Of a stretch of DNA of 23,802 nt, positions 6,290 to 12,511 are shown piece by piece. The notes under the pieces were generated by a model. That model was not told where the DNA came from. It was given only the letters and a program-made list of their open reading frames with translations, and made no database searches. Where the stretch lies: IMG/VR virus record IMGVR_UViG_3300013005_000170, positions 1-23,802 of that record. The stretch is one strand, 5' to 3'. Numbering within the stretch: position 1 is the first letter of the stretch; every line of letters starts with the position of its first letter. This DNA is from a virus. A program made the translations under genes and the position numbers.

Positions 6290-6300
6290 TCAATAAAAAT

Positions 6301-6903
6301 ATGAACACACACCAAACTACTAAAGAATGTTTAATACGCAACTTTCAAGAGCAATTAGACAGCGAAGAAACTTTTACCACACCAAACTATCGTTCACTAT
6401 TTAATATTGCAACAGACATGATAATTGTACTGTATGAAGTTGAAACCGCACGCAAAATGTATTCAGATATTTACGCAAGTTTATTGAAGCACGCACCCGA
6501 CAAAATGGATTGGTTTATTCGTAAAATGTGGAGACATAGCTTTGAGTTAAAACTTGACAAGTCAGATTTTGACAAGTTGTTAGCAGCGATAGATATTAGT
6601 CGAACTTATGGCTTTTCAGTTGAATATGCAGTAAGTAAAATACACGATACATTAGGACACATCATTGAGGTTCAATACACACCTAAGCAATCTAATTTTA
6701 TCTTCAATTCAATTCTAAACTACGACCAAGTATTAACTATGATTAGCGAATACAAAGACACCGCATTAATCGACACCTGCGATTTTGGAGTACCTGAACA
6801 TAAAGAGATACCAGTAATGTATGACTTGAATGATATGTCATTAGAAGAAATTTGTCAAGCATACTTAAACATGGGTGGTCAACCTTTAATAATAGAACCG
6901 TAA
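6301..6903 (+). CDS. Hypothetical protein (200 aa)
   Basis: A 200-residue soluble protein, largely helical, mildly acidic. Aromatic-rich helices occur around residues 70-85 (DKMDWFIRKMWRHSFELKL), and the C-terminus is acidic. I recognise no family. The next start codon follows the TAA by two bases, so it is in the same operon. Confidence 0.55.
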   Translation: MNTHQTTKECLIRNFQEQLDSEETFTTPNYRSLFNIATDMIIVLYEVETARKMYSDIYASLLKHAPDKMDWFIRKMWRHSFELKLDKSDFDKLLAAIDISRTYGFSVEYAVSKIHDTLGHIIEVQYTPKQSNFIFNSILNYDQVLTMISEYKDTALIDTCDFGVPEHKEIPVMYDLNDMSLEEICQAYLNMGGQPLIIEP

Positions 6904-6905
6904 CC

Positions 6906-7169
6906 ATGCCAAGAACACGACACATCACAACACTCGAACAAACCTCAATAGGTGCAAATGGTTTCAGATTGCAGTATCTATATGAAAAGAAGTTATTTGA
7001 AGTATGCCACAGCCACCATAACGGCAGGGCTGATGTAATCGACAGAACACTTTTTGTAAAAGAATCAGATGCACGAAAGTACTTAGAACAGCTAATGGCA
7101 GAAACCCAAGAGCGAATAAACGAATTTAAAGTTAATCAATCATTTCCACTAATCACTAAAATAATATGA
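6906..7169 (+). CDS. Hypothetical protein (87 aa)
   Basis: I start this at ATG 6906 (MPRTRHITTL), two bases after the previous stop, instead of an upstream TTG at 6852 that would lie inside the 6301 gene. The 87-residue product contains a YEKKLFEVCHSHHN segment (about 25-39) and a helical C-terminal half. The His/Cys cluster is not a recognisable metal site. It ends in an ATGA overlap with the next gene (7166). Confidence 0.5.
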   Translation: MPRTRHITTLEQTSIGANGFRLQYLYEKKLFEVCHSHHNGRADVIDRTLFVKESDARKYLEQLMAETQERINEFKVNQSFPLITKII

Positions 7170-7399
7170 GAACCATAAGCATAGAATACCGAGAACTTCA
7201 AAGGCAAAGAAACAGATTATTAGAGTGCCAAAGAAACCACACCGCAGCATTGAATAGAAGATACCTATATGAGACCGATGAAGCATACAGAGAATGCACA
7301 GAAGCACTTAATGAATGGGACAAGCAGACCGAATTAGTCGCTAAATTGCAGATTGAATACACAGCATTAACTAACAAAGGAGATTTAAGTTATGAGTAG
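7166..7399 (+). CDS. Coiled-coil hypothetical protein
   Basis: A 77-residue, strongly helical and charged protein (RELQRQRNRLLECQRNH, residues 7-23; EALNEWDKQTELVAKLQIEY, about 48-67), likely an antiparallel coiled coil. It overlaps both neighbours by 4-8 bases. Function unknown. Confidence 0.55.
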   Translation: MRTISIEYRELQRQRNRLLECQRNHTAALNRRYLYETDEAYRECTEALNEWDKQTELVAKLQIEYTALTNKGDLSYE

Positions 7400-7592
7400 A
7401 GAAAAGCCAAGTCACAAGCGAATAGATTACAAGTCAGGGAAGACCGAATCCGTAGTTATGGAAAGAGACCTGCATAATGCCCAGTATCGAATTATACTTT
7501 ACAAGAAAGGCGGTGTAGGAATAGTCCAATATCGTTCATCAACAAAAGAAGCAACCGAATTATTCAACGAATTACTAAAAGAACTAAAATGA
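7392..7592 (+). CDS. Hypothetical protein (66 aa)
   Basis: A 66-residue basic protein with a beta-rich middle (QYRIILYKKGGVGIVQYRSS, about 31-50) followed by one helix (TEATELFNELLKEL type). It starts 8 bases inside the previous gene and ends in an ATGA overlap with the next. No recognised family. Confidence 0.5.
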   Translation: MSREKPSHKRIDYKSGKTESVVMERDLHNAQYRIILYKKGGVGIVQYRSSTKEATELFNELLKELK

Positions 7593-8083
7593 TTGAAACT
7601 ACTTTTGATACTAAATTATATGGGACTTGCTGCAACTATGCTTATTATTGTTTAAAGAAACTAAACATAAAACAATATAAATCTCAAGATGTTGTCAATG
7701 AATTTTATTTTAATAATGATGTAAATAACGATAATTATAAGAATTTAATTTACTCAACTATTCGAGAATTATCATTAAAACCTCTTCCTAGATATGAAAC
7801 TGAATTTACACCTAAAATAAATCATGTAAAAGAAACTTTAGCGCAATGTATAAAATGCAATGAAGTGAAACCTTTGGATATGTTTTATAAATTTAGATTA
7901 AATCCTTCCAAAAAATGCAAGCAATGTATATGTATTGAAAATAATCGTGATTATAAAATAAAATCATTTCACAGACTATTGAGAAAAAATAGCAATGAAA
8001 TTGATAAACTCGATGAAATAATAAATTTGTGTAACCAAAAAAAACAAGAAATATTAAAAAATGAACTACCAATTACTCAATGA
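7589..8083 (+). CDS. Hypothetical protein with zinc-ribbon-like CxxC pair
   Basis: A 164-residue protein. A four-Cys motif, CIKCNEVKPLDMFYKF (about residues 88-103) then CKQC (about 110-113), resembles the zinc knuckles found beside HNH or endonuclease-VII-like domains, but no catalytic H-N-H core is visible. The N-terminal 60 residues are Tyr/Asn-rich and include CCNYAYYCLKKL. The gene looks more AT-rich than its neighbours, using AAT/TTT/TAT heavily, which may mean recent acquisition. Possible DNA-binding accessory protein. Confidence 0.45.
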   Translation: MIETTFDTKLYGTCCNYAYYCLKKLNIKQYKSQDVVNEFYFNNDVNNDNYKNLIYSTIRELSLKPLPRYETEFTPKINHVKETLAQCIKCNEVKPLDMFYKFRLNPSKKCKQCICIENNRDYKIKSFHRLLRKNSNEIDKLDEIINLCNQKKQEILKNELPITQ

Positions 8084-8291
8084 TTTAACGACAAATTTAA
8101 GGCAAATTTTAAATTTGATAAGGGATTACAAAGAACAGATTATATACTTGCAGGAGAAATGGGCAGAGACACAAGATACGCATAGCAGCAAGTTATTCTT
8201 AACACAAATCACAAACTGCGAAGCCCAAATCAAACACAACGAAAAGCAATACAAACAAACCATTAACCAAATAAATGAACTACTACAATGA
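8061..8291 (+). CDS. Coiled-coil hypothetical protein (76 aa)
   Basis: A 76-residue, Gln/Asn/Leu-rich, almost entirely helical protein. It starts 23 bases inside the previous gene and ends in an ATGA overlap with the recombinase gene at 8288, so it is coupled to the recombination module. Family unknown. Confidence 0.5.
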   Translation: MNYQLLNDLTTNLRQILNLIRDYKEQIIYLQEKWAETQDTHSSKLFLTQITNCEAQIKHNEKQYKQTINQINELLQ

Positions 8292-8830
8292 ACGAAAAAA
8301 ACCAATTACCAACACTTGCGGAACTTACGCATGATGTAGAACTAAGCTACAAGAATGATGCTTTCAACTTATTATTAAGTCAGCAACCGCCTGCAACGTG
8401 GGTTAAAAAACACCCCTACATTCGAGATTACAATTACCTACCTATTGACAAGGTCGAACACTTATTGAAGAAAATATTTAAGCAGTACAAAATAGAAATT
8501 ACTAATCAAGGTACAGCCTTTAATGGTGTATGGGTAACGGTAAGAGTTCACTATTTAAACCCTACAAACAATGAGTGGAATTTTCACGATGGGATTGGTG
8601 CTTGTCAATTACAGACTAAGAAAGATACATCACCTGCAGATTTAGCTAATATTAATAATGGTGCTTTACAAATGGCTTATCCAATAGCTAAAACCATAGC
8701 AATCAAAGATGCCTGCGATATGTTCGGTAACTTATTTGGGGCTAACTTAAACAGACGAGATACAATCGAATTTAAAGTAGATTCAGATACATTGAATTTC
8801 ATCAAATCAAATAAGGAGAAAAATATATGA
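8288..8830 (+). CDS. Rad52-like single-strand annealing protein
   Basis: A 180-residue protein. The C-terminal half has the Rad52/Rad22-type pattern: a beta-rich stretch (WVTVRVHYLNP, about 80-90; WNFHDGIGACQL, about 97-108), a polar linker, then the helix AIKDACDMFGNLFGANLNR (about 140-158), which corresponds to the family's A-x-x-x-A-x-x-x-F-G-x-x-x-G signature. It would anneal complementary strands during phage recombination. The gene overlaps the YqaJ-type exonuclease start by 4 bases, the usual annealing-protein/exonuclease pairing. A RecT/ERF-type protein is less likely given the FGN-FG helix. Confidence 0.75.
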   Translation: MNEKNQLPTLAELTHDVELSYKNDAFNLLLSQQPPATWVKKHPYIRDYNYLPIDKVEHLLKKIFKQYKIEITNQGTAFNGVWVTVRVHYLNPTNNEWNFHDGIGACQLQTKKDTSPADLANINNGALQMAYPIAKTIAIKDACDMFGNLFGANLNRRDTIEFKVDSDTLNFIKSNKEKNI

Positions 8831-9489
8831 TTAGCAGATTCATATTCGAAACAAAGGAGCAATGGAAGGAATATCGCAAAGGTTTATTCACAGCATCCAA
8901 TATCAATAAATTAACCGCAAATGGTAAAAGCGAAACAGGCTTATCAGTTGGTGCAGTCAGTTACATATTAGAAACCATCAACGACCAGGTTGGCGAACCA
9001 AAACCCGACATCTTCAATGCAGCGATTGAGTGGGGATTAGAGAATGAGAGCCAAGCGGTATTGAGATATGCAGAGGATAACGGATTAGATGTTAATGATA
9101 ACGACTTCATCTATACTTCGGTGGGTGGGTTTGTGTTCTTTACTTACTTAGGAATATGCGGTGGAACTCCAGATGTGATTTTAAAAGATAAGATAGTTGA
9201 AATCAAATGCCCAAACTCCGATACACACCTCTATAATAAGTTATTTGTGAACGCTGATAACATCCAAAAAGAATATCCGATGTATTATGACCAATGCCAA
9301 CTTAATATGTTTCTAACGCAAAGAAAAGAGGCAATTTTAATGAGTTATGACCCGAGAATAAAACAGCATGAGAACCAGGTTCACTATATTACTATTCCTT
9401 ATGACAATGGCAGGATTGAATTACTAATGGATAAGATAAACGCTGCTTCAAATTATCGTGATAAACTTTTAAAACAACTTAATGGCTAA
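8827..9489 (+). CDS. YqaJ-like phage exonuclease (PD-(D/E)XK)
   Basis: A 220-residue nuclease of the lambda-exonuclease/YqaJ type. Visible landmarks: FTASNINKL (about 20-28, the family's TAS motif), AIEWGLENESQAVLRY (about 66-81, with the EW-G-E pattern), a Gly-rich segment ending in GGTPDVI (about 114-120, with the metal-binding Asp) and the VEIKCP motif (about 127-132), the E-x-K of the catalytic core. It would resect double-stranded DNA 5'-3' and feed single strands to the annealing protein encoded just upstream. Later Q and Y residues (YYDQCQLNMF, about 155-164) also match the family. Confidence 0.88.
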   Translation: MISRFIFETKEQWKEYRKGLFTASNINKLTANGKSETGLSVGAVSYILETINDQVGEPKPDIFNAAIEWGLENESQAVLRYAEDNGLDVNDNDFIYTSVGGFVFFTYLGICGGTPDVILKDKIVEIKCPNSDTHLYNKLFVNADNIQKEYPMYYDQCQLNMFLTQRKEAILMSYDPRIKQHENQVHYITIPYDNGRIELLMDKINAASNYRDKLLKQLNG

Positions 9490-10006
9490 TTGCAAATTCT
9501 GCAAAAAACAATTCACTCAATTCAATAGCTTAAACAAGGTATGCAGTATCAAGTGTGCTATTGAGTTGGGCAAGTTAAAGCCTGCTAAAGTCAATTATAA
9601 AAGAGTTAATTCGCAGTTAAAAAGTGAAGCAAAAGAGAAACTTGAAACGTACAGCCAAAAAGTAAACAAGGCAAAAGTAATATTCCAAAAATGGATAAGA
9701 GAAAGGGATAAGAATGAACCTTGCATATCATGTGGAACATTAACAGCAAACGAATGGCACGCATCACACTTTAAGAAAGCAGAAACTTACAGCGGAGTTA
9801 TATTCAATGATATTAACGTCTGGAAATCCTGTAAAAAATGCAATGTTTTTCTCAATGGTAACGAATTAAACTATCGTGAAAGACTTGTTAAAAAAATAGG
9901 ACTTGACCAGGTTATCGCACTTGAAGACTTAGCGAATGAAACACGAACAAAGAAATGGACAATAGAAGAATTACAACAAATTAAAAACAAATACAAAATA
10001 AAATGA
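9482..10006 (+). CDS. ninG: NinG/Rap-like recombination protein
   Basis: A 174-residue protein of the lambda NinG (Rap) family, which acts as a Holliday-junction/branched-DNA endonuclease. The N-terminus is a small zinc finger (CKFCKKQF...CSIKC). A Lys-rich helical linker leads to the conserved core WIRERDKNEPCISCG (about 77-91), WHASHF (about 99-104) and CKKCN (about 118-122), an HNH-like metal site. The family is typically about 200 residues. It overlaps the exonuclease gene by 8 bases and the next gene by 4, so it belongs to the recombination operon. Confidence 0.87.
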   Translation: MANCKFCKKQFTQFNSLNKVCSIKCAIELGKLKPAKVNYKRVNSQLKSEAKEKLETYSQKVNKAKVIFQKWIRERDKNEPCISCGTLTANEWHASHFKKAETYSGVIFNDINVWKSCKKCNVFLNGNELNYRERLVKKIGLDQVIALEDLANETRTKKWTIEELQQIKNKYKIK

Positions 10007-10350
10007 AAACAATAACAATAGAATACAATGGATTACAGACCTCAATCAAATGGACTGATGAAGTTACACCACTTGAAGCATTAGGACTGCTTAGGTATCA
10101 TGAAAAGAATGTCTTTGCAGGCTTATTAAAGCACAACGAAGAAAAGAATGAGAAAAAAGAACCTGAACAACAAGTTTACATAAAAGATATGGATTTATCG
10201 GTAAGAACTAAGAACTGCTTACTTGATAATAAAATCTACACCTTAAAAGACTTAGAGCAATTAAGTGACAGAGACCTTTTGAGAATCCGAAATTTCGGCA
10301 ACAAATGTCTAAGTGAATTACAATACATTTTAAAAAACCTAAATAAATAA
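10003..10350 (+). CDS. Protein with RNA polymerase alpha-CTD-like domain
   Basis: A 115-residue two-part protein. Residues 1-50 form a beta-alpha domain of unknown type; a charged linker (about 45-57) follows. Residues 60-113 closely match the C-terminal domain of the bacterial RNA polymerase alpha subunit: DLSVRTKNCL (64-73) and IRNFGNKCLSEL (95-106) correspond to E. coli VRSANC and NLGKKSLTE. The DNA-contacting residues R265, N268, C269, N294, G296 and K298 are matched by R68, N71, C72, N97, G99 and K101; only S299 is replaced, by C102. The N-terminal assembly domain of alpha is absent, so it cannot be a polymerase subunit by itself. It may bind UP-element-like DNA or contact activators. 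A generic helix-hairpin-helix protein is the alternative. Confidence 0.75.
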   Translation: MKTITIEYNGLQTSIKWTDEVTPLEALGLLRYHEKNVFAGLLKHNEEKNEKKEPEQQVYIKDMDLSVRTKNCLLDNKIYTLKDLEQLSDRDLLRIRNFGNKCLSELQYILKNLNK

Positions 10351-10377
10351 ATTTAAAAAAACCAAACCAATAAACAC

Positions 10378-10641
10378 ATGAAAAAACCAAAAACACAAAC
10401 CGAATCAATCATCTGTTACTTGATAGCAGGGAACAACATCACATCAATTCAAGCAACTCAAAAGCAATTTGGGTATTGCACCAAGTTACCGCAGCGAATT
10501 GCTGACATCATTGCACTGGGATTCTCAATCAAGAAAGAACGAGTTACTAAGTTGTCAATCTTTGGCAATAGCTGCTCATTTATTGAGTATTCGCTTGACT
10601 TCAAGAAGACATCTAAAAAGCTAATCAATACTTACCAATGA
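10378..10641 (+). CDS. Small winged-helix/HTH protein
   Basis: An 87-residue basic protein with the pattern of phage helix-turn-helix proteins (HTH_39-like): KTQTESIICYLIAGNNITSI (residues 5-24), an ATQKQFGYCTKLPQRIADII recognition region (about 26-45) and a beta wing (FSIKKERV). Probably DNA-binding and regulatory. Its stop overlaps the start of the following 30-aa frame (ATGA). Confidence 0.65.
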   Translation: MKKPKTQTESIICYLIAGNNITSIQATQKQFGYCTKLPQRIADIIALGFSIKKERVTKLSIFGNSCSFIEYSLDFKKTSKKLINTYQ

Positions 10642-10730
10642 TAGTCAAGATAATAATAACAATCACTTTATGGGAATTATTTGTGAAAAAGTATCTTCTA
10701 AAATTATTCCATTATTTGATTAACCATTAG
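10638..10730 (+). CDS. 30-aa hydrophobic peptide
   Basis: ATG 10638 lies in an ATGA overlap with the preceding stop; the frame ends at TAG 10728-10730. The peptide is hydrophobic and basic (IVKIIITITLWELFV, residues 2-16; KKYLLKLFHYLINH, 17-30), with one probable membrane helix. The stop-start overlap supports translation, but the short length means it could be chance. Confidence 0.4.
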   Translation: MIVKIIITITLWELFVKKYLLKLFHYLINH

Positions 10731-10731
10731 T

Positions 10732-10739
10732 TATATTTG
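10732..10739 (+). promoter_or_regulatory. Bacteroidota-type -7 box (TATATTTG)
   Basis: A perfect TAnnTTTG directly after the 30-aa frame. A TTTG lies 13 bases upstream (10715-10718), shorter than the usual spacing of about 19. Transcription from here would make the structured leader at 10745-10883. Confidence 0.5.
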
Positions 10740-10744
10740 TAAAA

Positions 10745-10883
10745 GAAAATTGGAGCAACAAGACTGAAACCTTGCCGATTTATGACATCTTAAACACGAC
10801 ATTTTTAAATAGCCTGTTTATGAGTATTTGGAAGCCTAATTGATGGGGCTTGTTTCAGCCAAAGAAAATAAGCAGGCTTTTTT
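10745..10883 (+). ncRNA. Structured leader / attenuator-like RNA
   Basis: About 140 nt between a -7 box and a T-tract, with several mutually exclusive helices. A long-range stem pairs CTGAAAC (10764-10770) with GTTTCAG (10852-10858), continuing across an internal loop with GCC (10774-10776) / GGC (10847-10849). AAGCCT (10832-10837) can pair either with GGGGCTT (10845-10851) or with AGGCTT (10874-10879). AGCCTG (10811-10816) can pair with CAGGCT (10873-10878). This fits a small RNA or an attenuating leader for the replication genes. No known riboswitch class is recognised. Confidence 0.5.
10873..10883 (+). terminator. Terminator end of the leader RNA
   Basis: CAGGCT is followed by a T-tract (10878-10883). 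Its 5' partner may be AGCCTG at 10811 or AAGCCT at 10832 (as AGGCTT), so termination may depend on which fold forms. It precedes ATG 10923 by 40 bases. Confidence 0.5.
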
Positions 10884-10922
10884 ATTTTAAAGCGTAATTG
10901 GTGCTTAACTAATTAATAACTT

Positions 10923-11117
10923 ATGGCAGTAGAAATAATATTTAAAAGTTTTGAAACTTCTGGCGAATTAACTATAAAAGTAGAAAACAATTTAATTCTA
11001 ATTGAAGCTCAAAGTATGAGCAATTTTAATCCACCTATTGAATTAATATTTAATAAGTATGATGCAGTAAAATTATCTAAGGAGTTACGTAGACAAATTT
11101 CAATGTTGGAGGTTTAA
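10923..11117 (+). CDS. Hypothetical protein (64 aa)
   Basis: A 64-residue mildly acidic protein, beta-rich in the first half (EIIFKSFETSGELTIKVENN, residues 3-22) and helical at the end (AVKLSKELRRQISML). No motif recognised. It is the first gene after the leader terminator and lies four bases before the DUF6291-like gene. Confidence 0.5.
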   Translation: MAVEIIFKSFETSGELTIKVENNLILIEAQSMSNFNPPIELIFNKYDAVKLSKELRRQISMLEV

Positions 11118-11120
11118 ATT

Positions 11121-11852
11121 ATGGCTGAAAACAAAAAATCATTCATCCTTTATTGTGACCAAAAAAGTGTTATTGATATGCTACCTGATGAGATTGCAGG
11201 AAAGTTATTTAAACACATTTACGCATACGTTAATGATGAGAACCCAACATCTGATGACCTACTTATCAATTTAGTTTTTGAGCCTATTAAATTGCAGCTA
11301 AAACGTGATTTATTAAAATGGGAAGGTAGTGCAGAAACTAAATCTATAAATGGTAGATTAGGCAATCTAAAAAGGTGGAATGAAGATTTACATTCAAAAG
11401 TTATTAAAAATGAGATTACCATTGAAGATGCTGAAATAATCGCAAAACATCGCAAAACATCGCATGGCGATAATTTGCAATCGCCACCTATCGCAAACAT
11501 CGCTGTAAATGTAAATGATAATGTAAATGTAACTGTAACTGATAATGTAAAAGTAAATGATATAGAACAACGCAAATTAAAATTTGCTTCAACATTAGAA
11601 ATATTTTTACCTCAATATGGTCGTGAAACTTTAAATAAATTTTATGGCTATTGGACAGAACCCAATAAATCAAATACAAAGTTTAGGCAGGAATTAGAAA
11701 AGACTTGGGACTTAAATAGAAGATTAGAAAGGTGGGTAAGTAATAATTATAACAAAGGACAAAATTTGTCCAATAAACAACCGAGCAAAATGGAATCAAT
11801 GGTTAATTCAGCAAAAGAGGCACTTAATATGATACACGATGAAAATACTTAA
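11121..11852 (+). CDS. DUF6291-like protein, replication-initiator candidate
   Basis: A 243-residue protein. Residues 1-75 (FILYCDQKSVIDMLPDEIAG, 8-27; GKLFKHIYAYVNDENP, 27-42; FEPIKLQLKRDLLKWE, about 55-70) match what I recall as DUF6291, found in replication-region proteins of Bacteroidota phages. The middle (about 105-150) is a low-complexity linker with repeated Asn-Val pairs, encoded by the iteron and AT-rich repeats described separately. The C-terminal part (LPQYGRETLNKFYGYWTEPN, about 165-184, then WDLNRRLERWVSNN) is a second domain common in such proteins. By layout it resembles lambda O, which contains the origin inside its gene. The function as initiator is inferred. Its stop codon lies in the first palindromic element. 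Confidence 0.6.
   Translation: MAENKKSFILYCDQKSVIDMLPDEIAGKLFKHIYAYVNDENPTSDDLLINLVFEPIKLQLKRDLLKWEGSAETKSINGRLGNLKRWNEDLHSKVIKNEITIEDAEIIAKHRKTSHGDNLQSPPIANIAVNVNDNVNVTVTDNVKVNDIEQRKLKFASTLEIFLPQYGRETLNKFYGYWTEPNKSNTKFRQELEKTWDLNRRLERWVSNNYNKGQNLSNKQPSKMESMVNSAKEALNMIHDENT
11439..11505 (+). repeat. ATCGC iteron array, candidate replication origin
   Basis: ATCGC occurs at 11439, 11449, 11459, 11480, 11490 and 11499, with the inverted GCGAT at 11467-11471 forming the palindrome ATCGCATGGCGAT. The first two copies are perfect 10-mers (ATCGCAAAAC). Spacings are 10, 10, 21, 10 and 9, close to the DNA helical repeat and not multiples of 3, so the repeat is kept at DNA level across changing reading frames. 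Confidence 0.6.
11504..11561 (+). repeat. AT-rich 6-nt repeats, candidate DNA-unwinding element
   Basis: A run of hexamers of the type TGTAAA, TGTAAC and TGATAA, about nine and a half units, directly after the iterons. It encodes the Asn-Val-rich linker of the protein. An AT-rich repeat next to iterons matches the layout of replication origins such as that of lambda. Confidence 0.5.
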
Positions 11853-11983
11853 CGGTTTCGGGCTTTGTGTCCGTTGGCGATTTAAAACACAAATGTAAAA
11901 TTGAAAAACAAATATTGATATGAGCAAAAAAGTTGAATTGAAAAACGAAACCGCCAATGGCACAAAACCCGTGTTATCGGCTG
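11849..11983 (+). repeat. attC-like palindromic element 1
   Basis: TTAAC + GGTTT, then an arm 11859-11883 that pairs with 11948-11971 (22 of 25 positions including one G-U, with a bulged T at 11870), then T + GTTAT + CGGCTG. The 64-nt loop holds ATG 11920. The same plan (xTAACGxTTT - stem - loop - stem - TGTTATxxGCTG) is seen at 12183-12280. The asymmetric spacers and bulge resemble integron attC sites. Confidence 0.6.
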
Positions 11984-12174
11984 CTTCTTTTAATTGGGTG
12001 AGTGTTTACATTCAGAAACCAATAGAAGGGCAAAAGGTCGCAAGTAGAATATCCAACGAGCAAGGATATGTTGGTGAGTGCATTTATACTAATGGGTATT
12101 TTGAAACTTACCGAGACCATAGAAACAGAATTGAAATAACGAGGTGGAAACACGATGAATGGGCGGCTCTTTGA
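11920..12174 (+). CDS. Cassette protein 1, DUF551-like, N-terminus read from the palindrome
   Basis: An 84-residue frame. Residues 1-20 (MSKKVELKNETANGTKPVLS) are encoded by the right arm of palindromic element 1, so the native protein may begin later: at GTG 11971 or GTG 11998-12000 region (VSVYIQKP). The rest (FNWVSVYIQKPIEGQKVASR, about 24-43; ITRWKHDEWAAL at the end) has the NWVSV...GQKV...ITRW pattern of small DUF551-like proteins. It lies almost wholly inside the first cassette-like unit (11974-12187). Function unknown. Confidence 0.5.
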   Translation: MSKKVELKNETANGTKPVLSAASFNWVSVYIQKPIEGQKVASRISNEQGYVGECIYTNGYFETYRDHRNRIEITRWKHDEWAAL

Positions 12175-12187
12175 AGTTGCCGATAAC
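11974..12187 (+). mobile_element. Integron-cassette-like unit 1
   Basis: The unit begins TTATCGGC (11974-11981) and reaches its R''-like box GCCGATAAC (12179-12187), the exact complement of GTTATCGGC, not of the box that follows in the second element (GTTATAAGC). In integron cassettes, the 5' end of each cassette matches the R'' box of its own attC because the two join when the cassette circularises. It carries one small frame. No integrase is seen in the window. Confidence 0.45.
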
Positions 12188-12280
12188 GTTTTGCGTATAT
12201 ACGAGGTACGCCTTAACGAAAATTTCAAATTATAAACAAATGCTTTTAGGCGTATCTTGTATATACGCTGTTATAAGCTG
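12183..12280 (+). repeat. attC-like palindromic element 2
   Basis: ATAAC + GTTTT, arm 12193-12212 (GCGTATATACGAGGTACGCC), 36-nt loop, arm 12249-12268 (GGCGTATCTTGTATATACGC), then T + GTTAT + AAGCTG. The arms pair over 20 positions, 18 Watson-Crick and two G-U. Same plan as element 1 but with a different stem sequence, so the structure is conserved rather than the sequence. Confidence 0.65.
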
Positions 12281-12470
12281 TAAAAATTACGACAATGATA
12301 GTAGAAATGCCAAAAACATTAGAAGATTTTAAAAAGGTGAGAGAAACAATTTTGGAACTTATGGCTAATCCATATTGCGACCAATTTATGTTTTTGTCAT
12401 TGAGTGAGAAACTTGATAAAACGGATGCCAAAATTGAGGAACTAAGCAAGTAATTTTTATTGCTTATAAC
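12271..12470 (+). mobile_element. Integron-cassette-like unit 2
   Basis: The unit begins TTATAAGC (12271-12278) and ends with GCTTATAAC (12462-12470), the exact complement of GTTATAAGC. It holds one 52-aa frame. No palindromic stem follows the final box, so the third attC-like site is missing or truncated; a phage-type promoter starts right there instead. Confidence 0.4.
12295..12453 (+). CDS. Cassette protein 2, hypothetical (52 aa)
   Basis: ATG 12295 to TAA 12451-12453 encodes 52 residues, acidic and helical (MPKTLEDFKKVRETILELMA, residues 5-24; SLSEKLDKTDAKIEELSK at the end). It fills the second cassette-like unit, as a cassette gene would. A second ATG at residue 5 is an alternative start. 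No family recognised. Confidence 0.5.
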   Translation: MIVEMPKTLEDFKKVRETILELMANPYCDQFMFLSLSEKLDKTDAKIEELSK

Positions 12471-12472
12471 TA

Positions 12473-12502
12473 TTGGATATAAGAACTTTTATTATAAATT
12501 TG
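12473..12502 (+). promoter_or_regulatory. Bacteroidota promoter (TTG-N19-TAAATTTG)
   Basis: TTG (12473-12475), a 19-bp spacer and TAAATTTG (12495-12502) match the Bacteroidota -33/-7 consensus and spacing. This is the best complete promoter in the window. It drives the gene at 12512 with a very short or absent leader (9 bases between the box and ATG). Confidence 0.65.
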
Positions 12503-12511
12503 TAACTATAA

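Noticed and set aside
6852-6905. TTG-led extension of the gene at 6906
   Set aside because: It lies inside the 6301 gene; ATG 6906 is two bases after that gene's stop, matching operon spacing elsewhere.
11219-11575. Long minus-strand frames opposite the 11121 gene, and others such as 2480-2686, 18526-18783 and 19321-19605
   Set aside because: They lie wholly opposite well-supported plus-strand genes, match no family that I recognise, and their composition mirrors the sense codons. They are shadows.
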